Shown one piece after another: positions 33,786 through 42,553 of a DNA stretch of 46,045 nt; the stretch's first letter is position 1; each line of letters begins with the position of its first letter. Under the pieces are notes generated by a model. The model was not told the DNA's origin and did no database searches. It saw only the letters and a list, made by a program, of their open reading frames with translations. Source of the DNA: Gammaproteobacteria bacterium (GTDB lineage: Bacteria > Pseudomonadota > Gammaproteobacteria > GCA-001735895); NCBI GenBank assembly GCA_024229615.1, contig JAAESG010000579.1, positions 1-46,045 on the forward strand, written 5' to 3'. Made by a program: the position numbers and the translations under genes.

Positions 33786-34493
33786 CTAGCTGAATAGCAA
33801 TCCATAAATCAGTGTTCCGATGGTGAGCAGCATGCAGCTAGTGGCCGCAACACGGAAAGTCTTGATTTCACGTTGAGAGGTTTCCGACCAGAAAAGGAAA
33901 CCCAAAAGAAAGCCGCTAACAAAGCCGATCGCATGCGCCCAGTTGTTTACGTTTGGCAAGGTCAGCCCGGTAATGACAATCAAGGCGACCCAGATACCGA
34001 CTGATACTATCTGTTTTTTCAGATTTCCCTTGCTGGCGCGCCATTCATCGTACGACATACTACCGATCATGGCGCAGACTGCACCTGAAGCGCCGAGCGT
34101 GAGCGGTATTCCAGCTAGACTGGAAACTGCCATGCTGAATAAGCCGCCAAGAAAATAAATAAGGAAAGATCGGCTGGGCGCATAGATCTCAATGTTAATT
34201 TTTCCAACCGCATGTAAGGCAGAAACATTAAACAGTAAGTGCAGCAAGCTGCCATGCAGGTAGTTGGCCGTGATCAGTGTCCACCAGCGATCCTCCGCAA
34301 AGACGGGTAATGTACCCGATGCTCCAAGTTTAAAAAGTACGCCGGTACTTGGTGAAAGAAAAACCATTGGATTCAGATCGTAGTTCACTGCCCCAGGCGC
34401 AATAAACAAAGAGGTGATGTACAGTACAATATTGACTGTTACCAGAAACCGCACTAGTTCCGTTGGTTCCCAGATATTTCTTATTAATCGCAT
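33786..34493 (-). CDS. Rhomboid-family intramembrane serine protease
   Basis: This 235-aa protein has about six to seven membrane helices. The catalytic Ser is S136 in TLGASGAVCAMIGS and the catalytic His H187 in NNWAHAIGFVSGFLLG. The loop text NYLHGSLLHLLFN provides the HxxxH pattern upstream of the active site. A second GASG in the first periplasmic loop is incidental. Rhomboids cleave within the membrane; the substrate is unknown. It lies alone on the minus strand, with its start beside a recombinase pseudogene. Confidence 0.93.
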   Translation of the reverse strand: MRLIRNIWEPTELVRFLVTVNIVLYITSLFIAPGAVNYDLNPMVFLSPSTGVLFKLGASGTLPVFAEDRWWTLITANYLHGSLLHLLFNVSALHAVGKINIEIYAPSRSFLIYFLGGLFSMAVSSLAGIPLTLGASGAVCAMIGSMSYDEWRASKGNLKKQIVSVGIWVALIVITGLTLPNVNNWAHAIGFVSGFLLGFLFWSETSQREIKTFRVAATSCMLLTIGTLIYGLLFS

Positions 34494-34640
34494 AAGTGCA
34501 GTATAGGTGATTGTATGCGCGACTCTAATACCGACAATGTCGCAGTTGGGCAGGAAAGGGAGATTTGAGTTCGCAGCGTGGGTCAGCTAACGGGAACGTA
34601 AGACATACTTTGATTCCATCCAACATACGGAGGAATCGAA

Positions 34641-35267
34641 ATGAACGATCTTTAATGTAATCACCATCATCAAGTACCATGGAAAAAAGGAAAGCTGATT
34701 GGTGAAAAGCCACCACTGAACCTGAAAGAAATTTGGGCCATTCGGATTCGACTTCAGATTGCTAGTAATTTACGTGATCTGGCGTTGTTCAACCTGGCGA
34801 TTGATAGCAAGCTGCGAAGTTGTGATTTGGTCAAAATCAGGATCAAGGATATCTCGAGCGGCACAATTGTTTCTAGTCGAGCCATTGTAATGCAGCAGAA
34901 AACTGGCCAGCCCGTACAATTTGAGATAAGCGAACAGACCCGACAATCGATTTCAAACTGGATCGATTTTGCCGGACTCAATTATCAGGATTACTTGTTC
35001 AAGAGCAGGTTTAGGTCTTCGTCTCATATTTCAACCCGTCAATATGCATGAATTGTCGAAAGCTGGGTTTCTCAGATTGGTCTCGATCCAACCGCCTATG
35101 GCACTCACTCGCTGAGAGGCACTAAGGCATCGTTGATATATCGTAGGACAAAAAATCTGAGGGCGGCTCAGTTACTTATTGGGTATTCCAAGCTGGAAAG
35201 TACCATCAAATATCTGGGCATTGAGGTTGACGATGCTCAGGAGATGGCTGAGCAGACCGAAGTTTGA
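34641..35267 (+). pseudogene. Tyrosine recombinase (phage-type integrase), two nonsense codons
   Basis: A 208-codon frame with a GGAGG ribosome site 7 nt before the ATG is interrupted by TAA at codon 5 and TGA at codon 137 (35049-35051). Read through, it gives PWKKGKLIGEKPPLNLKEIW, SKLRSCDL with the catalytic Arg, THSLRGTKASLIYRRTKN with H-x-x-R, and TIKYLGIEVDDA with the catalytic Tyr. The length of 208 aa agrees with an intact small recombinase widespread in proteobacteria. The TGA could come from CGA. All four catalytic elements survive, so decay may be recent. Confidence 0.85.
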
Positions 35268-35414
35268 CCGGAAAGACCGGGGATCAGCAATATAGTTGAT
35301 TCCTGGTCTTTACTCGATAGCTGTCATTCAAATTCGAATCTGAATACTCGCTCTTCGGCACGAAGCCGCCGTTCACCGAACCATTCATATAGTCTTAAGA
35401 ATAGAATCGCCCAA

Positions 35415-36599
35415 ATGATTAGCGATAATTTCGCCCTAGGTATCCGTTTGAGATACGCTGTCAGTTCCGACGAGGATGGCAAACACTTACTTCAAAGCGA
35501 CGGGAGCTTGGATGCGATGTTAAACACGATACCTTTGCAGCTGAAAGACGGCTGGTCTATTGCCAGTCCGGTCGAAGCCAATATGGATGTGCAATCTATG
35601 GTCGACCTCACCCAATGGATTGAAGAAACTTATAAATATCATAATACCCACGCTGTTCTGATCGAACATGCGGGTCGTCTCATCTACGAACTCTATCTGA
35701 ACGGTGAGGATGGCAATGCTGGTCATAGGAAATTCAATGTCAATTCGCTACATGATTTGAGATCTATTTCAAAAAGCGTAACGTCTTTGTTATTTGGAAT
35801 TGCATTCGAAGGGGATTATGGGAGAGCCCTTTCAACGCCAATAACTGAATACTTTAAAAACTCAAATATCACCTTCGGAGCTGGTGTTGAAGAAGTCACC
35901 CTACAACATGCTTTGACAATGACCGCCGGGATCGAATGGGATGAATCGACATTGCCTTATAGCGATCCCCAGAACGACGCGGCCCAACGGCATAGGGCAG
36001 AAGATCCTGTTGCGTTTACGCTGGGGCGGCCTGTAAAAAACCCACCTGGCTCACATTGGGTTTATAACGGTGGGTTAACTGACTTGCTGGTGTCAATTAT
36101 TGAACAGAAAACGGGTAAACGTTTTCGTAATTTCGCCGCCGAAGTTCTATTCGAACCATTGGGTATTAACAATTTTGAATGGTGGGGAGGACGGTATTGG
36201 AAGCCGAAAGGCAGGGCTAGCGGCGCGTCGGGTTTGAGGATGAGGGCTCGTGATTTGGCTAAAATCGGCTCTCTTGTCCTTCACGATGGCCTTTGGGGAA
36301 ACCAAAGGATCGTGTCATCAGAATGGATACAACTATCTATCCAACGCCATGTGAAGGAGTCGATTCAGGGTGCTCGGGGGAACTACGGTTATGGCTTTCA
36401 GTGGTGGCCTGGCCGCTCCAATAGCATTCCTGCTTACAATATCATTGCCGGGTTTGGATTGGGTGGACAGCAATTGCTTGTCGTTCCCGAACTCCATCTG
36501 GTCGTTACTGTTTTTGCAGGGAACTATGACCGCCATGGCCAAAATTTGTTTAACTGGGTGATGGACCGTGTTGCGTTCGCTCATCGAAGACATGGCTAG
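35415..36599 (+). CDS. Beta-lactamase-fold serine hydrolase (class C/PBP4-like)
   Basis: This 394-aa protein belongs to the beta-lactamase/esterase family. The SxxK motif is at S117-K120 in RSISKSVTS, and the second motif appears as Y217-N218-G219 in HWVYNGG. A GFGLGGQ stretch near the end stands where an HxG/KTG-like motif is expected. No signal peptide is seen, so it could be a cytoplasmic esterase rather than a penicillin-binding enzyme. Substrate unknown. The ATG lacks a recognisable ribosome site, and a longer form upstream is not available. It is monocistronic in a repeat-rich region. Confidence 0.85.
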   Translation: MISDNFALGIRLRYAVSSDEDGKHLLQSDGSLDAMLNTIPLQLKDGWSIASPVEANMDVQSMVDLTQWIEETYKYHNTHAVLIEHAGRLIYELYLNGEDGNAGHRKFNVNSLHDLRSISKSVTSLLFGIAFEGDYGRALSTPITEYFKNSNITFGAGVEEVTLQHALTMTAGIEWDESTLPYSDPQNDAAQRHRAEDPVAFTLGRPVKNPPGSHWVYNGGLTDLLVSIIEQKTGKRFRNFAAEVLFEPLGINNFEWWGGRYWKPKGRASGASGLRMRARDLAKIGSLVLHDGLWGNQRIVSSEWIQLSIQRHVKESIQGARGNYGYGFQWWPGRSNSIPAYNIIAGFGLGGQQLLVVPELHLVVTVFAGNYDRHGQNLFNWVMDRVAFAHRRHG

Positions 36600-36660
36600 C
36601 GAATCCCCTATTACTCACTACTAACGCATGGCATTACTCTGTACAGCGGAAGTCCGAAAG

Positions 36661-36750
36661 GGGCACTTTGTACGCATTCATGATTCAAAAATGAATGCCC
36701 GCTTCCATATTGCAGTCATTCAAAACTTCAGGTCATAAGGCAAGTTTCGG
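36661..36750. repeat. ~90-bp direct repeat (family 2, copy A)
   Basis: The stretch from GGGCACTTTG to CAAGTTTCGG is repeated with about 5 differences at 45182-45271, in the same orientation. It contains an inner hairpin, GCATTCA/TGAATGC around TGATTCAAAAA. No coding role is apparent. Copy A adjoins an IS91 remnant. Confidence 0.75.
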
Positions 36751-36751
36751 C

Positions 36752-37111
36752 ACACAGCGGACACCCTGCTCTCGGGTAATGGGTCGAACTCTTTTGATTC
36801 CGCTTTGCTCTCCAAATGTGCAAGTATCTGCTTGATCACCACAAGGCCCTCGATGCTAGCGAATACCTTGACAGCGCCACCGCATGCGTCACAGGTCGAT
36901 ATTGAATACTCGCATGAGGCGCTGTGCCTTTATGCCCTCGGGTGCAGGTCATCGCGGTATGCTGCTCCACAGGCGATCGCTCATCGCCGTTTATCTGGTG
37001 TTTGGCGCTCTTGCCTCGTTTCGACGGCGTCACCTGGGCTCGGCGGGCCGGCACCCCCATCAGCTGCTCCAATCTTGTACTACGGTCCGGGAAAAATATC
37101 CAATACAACAA
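36752..37111 (-). mobile_element. IS91-family transposase C-terminal remnant
   Basis: Three frames together spell the C-terminus of an IS91-type transposase: QVTPSKRGKSAKHQ, then AQRLMRVFNID, then CDACGGAVKVFASIEGLVVI with the zinc-ribbon cysteines, and KQILAHLESKAESKEFDPLP. At least two frameshifts are needed, and the N-terminal replication-initiator part is absent. It lies directly after repeat family 2, copy A. Confidence 0.75.
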
Positions 37112-37263
37112 AGATTCTTAACAAACTGTGGTCTTACTCACTGCCTGCGCAACCGATGCATGACAGCATAGGCATGCAGCTTTTCAGCTCGCGATAGGCA
37201 CAAACAACTAATTGTGTTTAAATGGAAAACTGGAAAAATTAATTTGAAATCAAGGAGATAAAA

Positions 37264-38202
37264 TTGTTAAAAGTTTTGCCGATAATCGTTTTCTTATCTG
37301 CTCTCCTAATTGGGTGTTCCAGCGTTACCAAAGAAGCTGTAAATACAGTTGATACCCAGCCACAGGTCAGCAAGACCATTGTTGAGGACGAGGTGAAAGG
37401 CTTGAAGCGTAAAGTCGTAATTGCCCGCTTTAGCAATGAAACAAAACATGGAAACTCTTTCCTGCTAGACGAAAACAACGATCGTATTGGCAAACAGGCG
37501 AGTGATATTCTGGCTGCACGCCTGACCGATTCGGGCAAGTTCCTGATGTTAGAACGCGGAGATCTGGATAAGATCAAGGCGGAGCAGGATTTGGCCAACA
37601 TTACGCCCAAATTTGTTGGAGCTGATTTTCTTATCATCGGCTCGGTATCCGAATTCGGGCGTTCCAACGAAAGCGAAGTCGGCATATTTAGCCGCAACCT
37701 GAAGCAAAAAGCTAACGCGACCGTGAATGTACGCCTGGTTGACGTGACTACCAGCCAAATTATTTTTTCGCAGGAAGGTAGTGGCGAAGCGCTCTCTGAG
37801 GCTAACCGGGTTTTCGGGGTGGGAGAAACGGCAGGTTATGACTCCAAGCTTGACGATGAAGCATTGTCGGCGGCAATTTCGAAATTGGTCAGTAACTTGA
37901 TTGAAAACCTGTTAGATCAGCCCTGGGTCGCTTATATCCTTGATGTGCAACAGGAGCAAATTATTATGTCAGGTGGCGCATCACAGGGGCTTAAGCAAGG
38001 CGACATATTACGAGTTATGAAACGTGGGCGCACAGTGACGAATCAGCAAACTGGCTTTGATATCGAACTGCCCCGGCAAGAGGTGGCCAAAATAGAAGTA
38101 TTGAGTTTTTCTGGAACCGGCAATAACGAGATATCTATTTGCAATTTGATCTCGGGTAGCATTACCGGTTTGGAAGTCGATCAACTGGTTATTCAGGAAT
38201 AA
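37264..38202 (+). CDS. CsgG/LpoB-like lipoprotein with FlgT-like C-terminus
   Basis: This 312-aa protein begins with a lipoprotein signal (LSALLIGCSS, Cys18). Residues ~45-220 match the CsgG fold (KVVIARFSNETKHGNSFLLD, ADFLIIGSVSEFGR, NVRLVDVTTSQIIFSQEGSG). The C-terminal 80 residues (GGASQGLKQGDILRVMKRGR, NQQTGFDIELPRQEVAKIEV) resemble the FlgT C-terminal domain. CsgG proper is an outer-membrane pore for curli export, but no csg genes are here; with DUF4810 and DUF799 partners it is more likely a periplasmic scaffold. TTG start with AAGGAG upstream. First gene of a six-gene cluster. Confidence 0.85.
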   Translation: MLKVLPIIVFLSALLIGCSSVTKEAVNTVDTQPQVSKTIVEDEVKGLKRKVVIARFSNETKHGNSFLLDENNDRIGKQASDILAARLTDSGKFLMLERGDLDKIKAEQDLANITPKFVGADFLIIGSVSEFGRSNESEVGIFSRNLKQKANATVNVRLVDVTTSQIIFSQEGSGEALSEANRVFGVGETAGYDSKLDDEALSAAISKLVSNLIENLLDQPWVAYILDVQQEQIIMSGGASQGLKQGDILRVMKRGRTVTNQQTGFDIELPRQEVAKIEVLSFSGTGNNEISICNLISGSITGLEVDQLVIQE

Positions 38203-38216
38203 ATGGGGCGAAGCGC

Positions 38217-38534
38217 ATGAAGAGCATAATAATAGTGGCTTTGGCATTGTTCATGGTGGCAGGTTGCGGCTCGTATAAAGAGACGGTACAGGTCGATGAT
38301 AGGGGTTACCTGTTATTGATTGGTGAAACCAAAGGCAATGTTGTAATTATCGACGGCGGCTCGCCGATTGATCTCTATCGAGATACCAGATCGTATGATT
38401 TAGAAGGACAAAAAGCCACCAAGATAGAATTGACAATAGGCTCGCACACGTTGAAGGTTACCAAGGACGGCGTGCTTACCGTGAATAGGAAATTTTATCT
38501 ATCAACTGGAACATCTTTCGAGGTGAAATTGTGA
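38217..38534 (+). CDS. Small lipoprotein, PEGA-like
   Basis: This 105-aa protein has a lipobox (MVAGC, Cys17) and a short mature part rich in beta strands, e.g. NVVIIDGGSPIDLYRD and IELTIGSHTLKVTKDGVLTV, resembling a PEGA-type surface module. I do not recognise a specific family. It is the second gene of the lipoprotein operon, 14 nt after the first and overlapping the third by 4 nt. In the usual CsgG-DUF4810-DUF799 operon these three genes are adjacent, so this one looks like an added component. Confidence 0.8.
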   Translation: MKSIIIVALALFMVAGCGSYKETVQVDDRGYLLLIGETKGNVVIIDGGSPIDLYRDTRSYDLEGQKATKIELTIGSHTLKVTKDGVLTVNRKFYLSTGTSFEVKL

Positions 38535-38878
38535 GGATCGTCTTATTTGCTATTGTTTTTGTCTTTATCAGTGGTTGCGCACCCAAGGTCAGCCAGTCGA
38601 ATTTGTATTGGGGAAATTATTCGAACACGCTGTACGCGCTTAAAAAAGCGCCAGTCGATGACACCAAAGCCGCTCACGAGGCAGAACTCGAAGGGATAGT
38701 TGCAAAATCGAAAGAATTGAACCTGAAGGTGCCACCTGGCATTTATGCTGAACTCGGGTTGTTCGCATTGGAGAGGGGTGACAAATCTTCGGCGCAGAAT
38801 TATTTCGGGCTGGAGCAGGAATCCTACCCGGAAAGCGCTATTTTGATGGAACAGACGCTTAAAACGAAAATCGATTAA
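38531..38878 (+). CDS. DUF4810 domain-containing lipoprotein
   Basis: This 115-aa lipoprotein (FVFISGCAP lipobox) contains the DUF4810 text NLYWGNYSNTLYALKKAPVD and a TPR-like C-terminal half (LGLFALERGDKSSAQNYFGL). It uses a GTG start overlapping the previous stop (GTGA). DUF4810 proteins accompany CsgG-like and DUF799 lipoproteins in many gammaproteobacteria. The function is unknown; the repeat-like helices suggest an adaptor in a periplasmic or outer-membrane complex. Confidence 0.88.
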   Translation: MRIVLFAIVFVFISGCAPKVSQSNLYWGNYSNTLYALKKAPVDDTKAAHEAELEGIVAKSKELNLKVPPGIYAELGLFALERGDKSSAQNYFGLEQESYPESAILMEQTLKTKID

Positions 38879-38897
38879 AACTTGAAAGGGAGTCGTG

Positions 38898-39569
38898 ATG
38901 AGATCACAGCTGTTATTACTGTTGGGTTCGCTGGTATTGCTCACCACTGGCTGTGCTACGAATACTGCAACCAAGGGAGCAACTTACCCTGACATGTATG
39001 TTGAGAAACCAGTGGCGATCCTGGTGGTTCCGGCAATCAATCACAGCACTGCGGCCGACGCACCAATATTATATGAGTCCACGGTAAATGAACCATTGTC
39101 AAATGCTGGCTTTTATGTGCTGCCGATCGAAGTAACCAACAGATTTTTACGCAATGAAGGTTTCACCGATGGGCAATCCCTGGCCGGCATTCCGCCGCAG
39201 AAATTTGCCGAGCCCTTTGGTGCTGATGCGGTTCTCTATGTAACTATTGATAAATGGGACACCAATTACTACGTAATCGGGGGCAATGTTGTTGTTGGCG
39301 CATCGTTTCAATTGAAATCCTGTAAAACCGGCAGCACTTTGTGGTCCTACCAGGATGAAATTCCAGTGGATACTTCTGGTGATTCTGGTGGCGGGTTAGT
39401 CGGCATGATCATCGCGACTGCTATTAGTACGGGGTTGCAGGATTACGTGCCTGTTGCGCGCAACGTAAATCTTATGACCTTGCAGTCTATACCTTATGGT
39501 AAATACCATAATCAGCATGACAAGGACCAGGCCGCCAGGATTAATGCGGGCAAGGTGCCAGCGAACTAG
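38898..39569 (+). CDS. DUF799 (GNA1162-like) lipoprotein
   Basis: This 223-aa lipoprotein (LLTTGCATN lipobox) matches DUF799, to which the Neisseria lipoprotein GNA1162 belongs: VEKPVAILVVPAINHSTAAD, GADAVLYVTIDKWDTNYYVI and SGGGLVGMIIATAISTGLQD. The ATG has GGGAG 5 nt upstream; a GTG three nucleotides earlier is too close. It is fourth in the operon. The fold is related to CsgG-like periplasmic domains, so it may co-assemble with the first gene product. Confidence 0.9.
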   Translation: MRSQLLLLLGSLVLLTTGCATNTATKGATYPDMYVEKPVAILVVPAINHSTAADAPILYESTVNEPLSNAGFYVLPIEVTNRFLRNEGFTDGQSLAGIPPQKFAEPFGADAVLYVTIDKWDTNYYVIGGNVVVGASFQLKSCKTGSTLWSYQDEIPVDTSGDSGGGLVGMIIATAISTGLQDYVPVARNVNLMTLQSIPYGKYHNQHDKDQAARINAGKVPAN

Positions 39570-39587
39570 ACACTAAGCGATATTAAA

Positions 39588-39923
39588 ATGACAAGCGAAA
39601 CATCTAAGCTTCCGCGTTTACTCGGCGGAGTAATATCTGTCTTAGTTTTTGTGTCCTGCTCTGGTTTGTCAGCAGCAAGTTCTGCAAACGAATCAAACGA
39701 CAAGGCGGGCTCAAATACGCCGCCTAAAACTGCAGACCAAATGGTTTGTCAAGCAGGCAAGATCCTGACCGTTTTAAACGAAAATTATTCAAAGAAATCA
39801 TTGACCTGTTTGCAGCGATTTACTGGAAAAACTTACGAGTATAATAATTTGGCGGATATATATGCTGAAGGGTGGATTGTTGTAGACATCAATAACGTCA
39901 ATACATGGGTGTTCACGAAGTAA
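39588..39923 (+). CDS. Small exported hypothetical protein
   Basis: This 111-aa protein has a signal peptide with a long N-region (LGGVISVLVFVSCSGLSAAS) and a mature part with two cysteines (MVCQAGKILTVL, LTCLQRFTGK) that could pair. YAEGWIVVDINNVNTWVFTK ends it. The signal could also be read as lipobox-like (FVSCSG), but the Cys is preceded by FVS, not a good box. I do not recognise the family. It follows DUF799 by 18 nt and is probably in the same operon. Confidence 0.7.
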   Translation: MTSETSKLPRLLGGVISVLVFVSCSGLSAASSANESNDKAGSNTPPKTADQMVCQAGKILTVLNENYSKKSLTCLQRFTGKTYEYNNLADIYAEGWIVVDINNVNTWVFTK

Positions 39924-39939
39924 TTATGGAGTTCAAATA

Positions 39940-40524
39940 GTGTATAGCTATGCTGTTTCACGTGGTCTTCCGATGGCAGTAATATTGGTGGCTTCATCAA
40001 CCGCAATTGCCAGGGATATTAGTTACGACTACGTACAGGGCACATATTCTTCCGTCTCTAATTCAACCTTCCCGAACGATGTTGATGGCGACCGAATTGG
40101 AGTTTCGGGATCGCTGGCTGTAACAAAAAGCATGGCGATTACCGTGGGTTTAAATTCAACAGATTATGACCGCGATATCGATACTTCGCAGTTTGCTTTG
40201 GGCGTGACGTTACATGCGCCAATTGCGGTGGGAACTGATGTTGTTTTTGGTTTGTCAGCACTTAAAGAGGAAATTGAAATTAAAAGTGCCGATGATAGTG
40301 ATACGGGTGCCGCCGTCAGTCTTGGAATGCGCCATTTGATAACAGATACAATCGAGTTCGATGCGGGTATTTCTTATACCGAAATATTTGATGATGATTT
40401 CACTGAGTACGGCTTTGGCGCAAGGTTTTATGCCAATGATCAAATCTCAATCGGCGTTGGGTACGCGGTTGAAGATGATGTGGATACACTGTTATTGAAT
40501 GCACGATTTGACCTGAGCTTGTGA
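39940..40524 (+). CDS. Small outer-membrane beta-barrel protein
   Basis: This 194-aa protein has a signal peptide (residues 1-24, ending STAIA) and about eight alternating strands with hydrophobic/polar periodicity (GVSGSLAVTKSMAITVGLNS, ITDTIEFDAGISYTEIF, DQISIGVGYAVEDDVD), ending in LNARFDLSL. The C-terminal residue is Leu rather than Phe, slightly unusual for a barrel. GTG start with GGAG upstream, 16 nt after the previous gene. It probably supplies an outer-membrane anchor for the lipoproteins encoded before it. Confidence 0.78.
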   Translation: MYSYAVSRGLPMAVILVASSTAIARDISYDYVQGTYSSVSNSTFPNDVDGDRIGVSGSLAVTKSMAITVGLNSTDYDRDIDTSQFALGVTLHAPIAVGTDVVFGLSALKEEIEIKSADDSDTGAAVSLGMRHLITDTIEFDAGISYTEIFDDDFTEYGFGARFYANDQISIGVGYAVEDDVDTLLLNARFDLSL

Positions 40525-41096
40525 GTATAGGAAGTATTAACACCGCATTTTCCTAATTCCACCAAGATAAGAATGAGAATCGAGGCACCGAGCTAGCCCC
40601 GAAGCATCCGAAATCTGCCCGATCCCCGCCGACACGCCTAATATTGTTCCTCCTCTGCGGGCAATTCAACCTGATTTCAGCCACCAGGCATGCAGGCCAT
40701 CTGCCAAGAATCTTGCGTGCAGCAATCTGGTGAGTTGAGTGTGTCAAACAGTTCTCGCTGGCTCCCCAACAAACCTGCTTGGAATCACGAATGCACTAAT
40801 GTCACTACCAATCAGCGTCTCCATTGGGCACCTTCCGACCTATCACCATTCGAGGGCCTGGTCGACAGCTTAGTGAGTGGTCATTCGATGTGCCCAAAAT
40901 TAATCTGCCAGATAGTCTCTGATCGGCTGCACAAAACGGACATTCAGGCATATGGAATTATGGAGTCAGGAGAGCCTAAATTCCTGAAATCTGATTGAAT
41001 TTTGCCTTGAATACGATAGTTCCTGTTGAGCCGCTGTCCTTGTTCCGCATTACTGTCCACGAGGCAGGCAGCTTGTTCGTAGTGCATCAAGGATGA
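40525..41096. other. Gene-free interval with direct-repeat copy
   Basis: A 572-base stretch without a credible gene. It contains repeat family 3, copy A (40826-40948), and otherwise short, unassigned ORFs on both strands with no ribosome sites. No terminator was clearly seen for the preceding operon. Confidence 0.5.
40826..40948. repeat. ~124-bp direct repeat (family 3, copy A)
   Basis: GGGCACCTTCCGACCTATCA through CAAAACGGACATTCA reappears at 43595-43719 with small differences and an 8-base insertion. The longest identical core is TTAATCTGCCAGATAGTCTC plus GATCGG. The two copies are direct and bracket the dipeptidase-like and AraC genes. Confidence 0.75.
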
Positions 41097-42338
41097 TTAA
41101 CGGGTACCGTATTTCTCCATAAATTCCTTTCGCAGTTTGATACGTTCCTGGTATTCCTTGTCCCACATGCCTTCTGGTGCGCCTTCCCATACCCGCTGGT
41201 AAACACGCATCTTGTTGCCGCCATAGATCTTGGCCAGATCTTCATTGCTGTAACCACGCTTCCAAAGTTCGTCTGTCACTGCAGCCAAAATTTTTGCAAG
41301 TGGTGCACTATCGGTGGCGCCCTTGTTGAAGGCATTAATCATGTAACCACCATCCGCATACATACTTGCGTTTTTCTTGGCGAAATCTACAACTAATGAA
41401 ACGTCGAACATGTCATCAGAGGCAATTGCCACATGGTCAACACCCACCAGTTTGGCGTAGTAATCGATCATGTCAGCAGCCTGTTTCGGTGTGAGGTTAT
41501 CTGGCCAGATGCCGTCGACCATCCACTCGGTAAAAGTCGGCGCGACATAACCGCCGCTTTTGGCTGCACGTTTTGCTTCTTCATCCGTGATGTTGCGATA
41601 GCAACCTTTCGGTGATTTGTTCTTCTCGTTCTTGTACAGGCCGGCAGGTAGCGAATGCGTATAGATGTAAGGTACACCGGCATGGTTTTTGTCCATGTGG
41701 TCCATGGCATCCATAGCTGTCTTTTTACCGGTATGGCTAAGGTCGAGGATAATGCCATACTTCACCATCTCGTCGATGACGGCTCGACCCCAGTTAGTCA
41801 AGCCATCATCCTTGCCATTGTAGGCGGCGAGTGAACCCGAGCCGGTTCTGAAGCGGTCGTTATAGGCAAGGATCATGCTGGCAATACCCATTTCTTTCAG
41901 GGCGGCCATACGCGTAAGGTCTTCTTCAAGGATGGTCGCGGTTTGCGAGTTCCAGATTACCGCGGTCTTGCCCTTGATATGCGCCGCTTCGATATCACGG
42001 GTCGTTTTAACAAAGATATAGTTTTCCGGCTCCTCAGCCATCGCAGCGCGGAAGGCATGGTGTTGTTGCATGAGATGATCCCAGTTCATGGACGCTGCAG
42101 TCAGTGTCATCTCATGACCAGTGACACCAGCATCACGAGCTTCCTTAAAGTAGGTCAGCAGCTGTTCGTTCTTGGACCAACCGGTGCCATACGGGCTTGC
42201 GAGCATACCGATAACAATCGTGTCCTTGACGAACTGCTTGGCCTTATCCGACGCTGGCCATTTCTTGGCGACCAGGCTGGCGTAACCTGTGGATGTAACA
42301 GTCATCGCGATGGCGAGTGCCAGTAGTATTTTTTTCAT
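41097..42338 (-). CDS. Exported M19 (renal dipeptidase-like) family protein, divergent
   Basis: This 413-aa protein has a signal peptide ([20 protein letters not shown]). The M19 fold is evident from [21 protein letters not shown]199-L-S-H202, IYTHSLPA with H228, and [13 protein letters not shown]. The usual N-terminal HxD metal pair (DGHND-type) is replaced by [16 protein letters not shown], and the bridging Glu of LEGG is not visible in [15 protein letters not shown]. The binuclear site may therefore be mononuclear or lost. The gene is divergent from an AraC regulator. Cell location: periplasm or exterior. The substrate is unknown; classical dipeptidase activity is doubtful. Confidence 0.88.
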   Translation of the reverse strand: MKKILLALAIAMTVTSTGYASLVAKKWPASDKAKQFVKDTIVIGMLASPYGTGWSKNEQLLTYFKEARDAGVTGHEMTLTAASMNWDHLMQQHHAFRAAMAEEPENYIFVKTTRDIEAAHIKGKTAVIWNSQTATILEEDLTRMAALKEMGIASMILAYNDRFRTGSGSLAAYNGKDDGLTNWGRAVIDEMVKYGIILDLSHTGKKTAMDAMDHMDKNHAGVPYIYTHSLPAGLYKNEKNKSPKGCYRNITDEEAKRAAKSGGYVAPTFTEWMVDGIWPDNLTPKQAADMIDYYAKLVGVDHVAIASDDMFDVSLVVDFAKKNASMYADGGYMINAFNKGATDSAPLAKILAAVTDELWKRGYSNEDLAKIYGGNKMRVYQRVWEGAPEGMWDKEYQERIKLRKEFMEKYGTR

Positions 42339-42478
42339 GTAATTTTTCCTTTGATGTAATGAAATTCACTGGATAAATTCGAACAGTTCGATATATCTAT
42401 AATTACTTTGTTGTTAAACATGGTGTTGTGACATGTTTACACGATCACATTTCTTGAAACAGTATCAGAACAGACATT

Positions 42479-42500
42479 ACCCGACATTATCATTTCGGGT
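42479..42500. promoter_or_regulatory. Candidate operator between dipeptidase-like and AraC genes
   Basis: ACCCGA (42479-42484) and TCGGGT (42495-42500) form a perfect inverted repeat with a 10-nt spacer. Flanking ACATTA and TGTAAT extend the symmetry loosely. It lies 54 nt before the AraC ATG in the divergent region. Confidence 0.4.
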
Positions 42501-42553
42501 CATTTTTGATGTAATGTTTACCTGGTTTTCATGAATGAATACACTGAGGAACC

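Noticed and set aside
36805-37197. 130-codon plus-strand ORF
   Set aside because: It is antisense to the IS91 transposase remnant.
37264-38202. Curli secretion channel CsgG
   Set aside because: No csgA, csgB, csgE or csgF neighbours are present, and the C-terminus is FlgT-like; only the fold is shared.
40690-40998. 102-codon ORF
   Set aside because: Most of it is the direct repeat at 40826-40948, whose other copy is not open in the same way.
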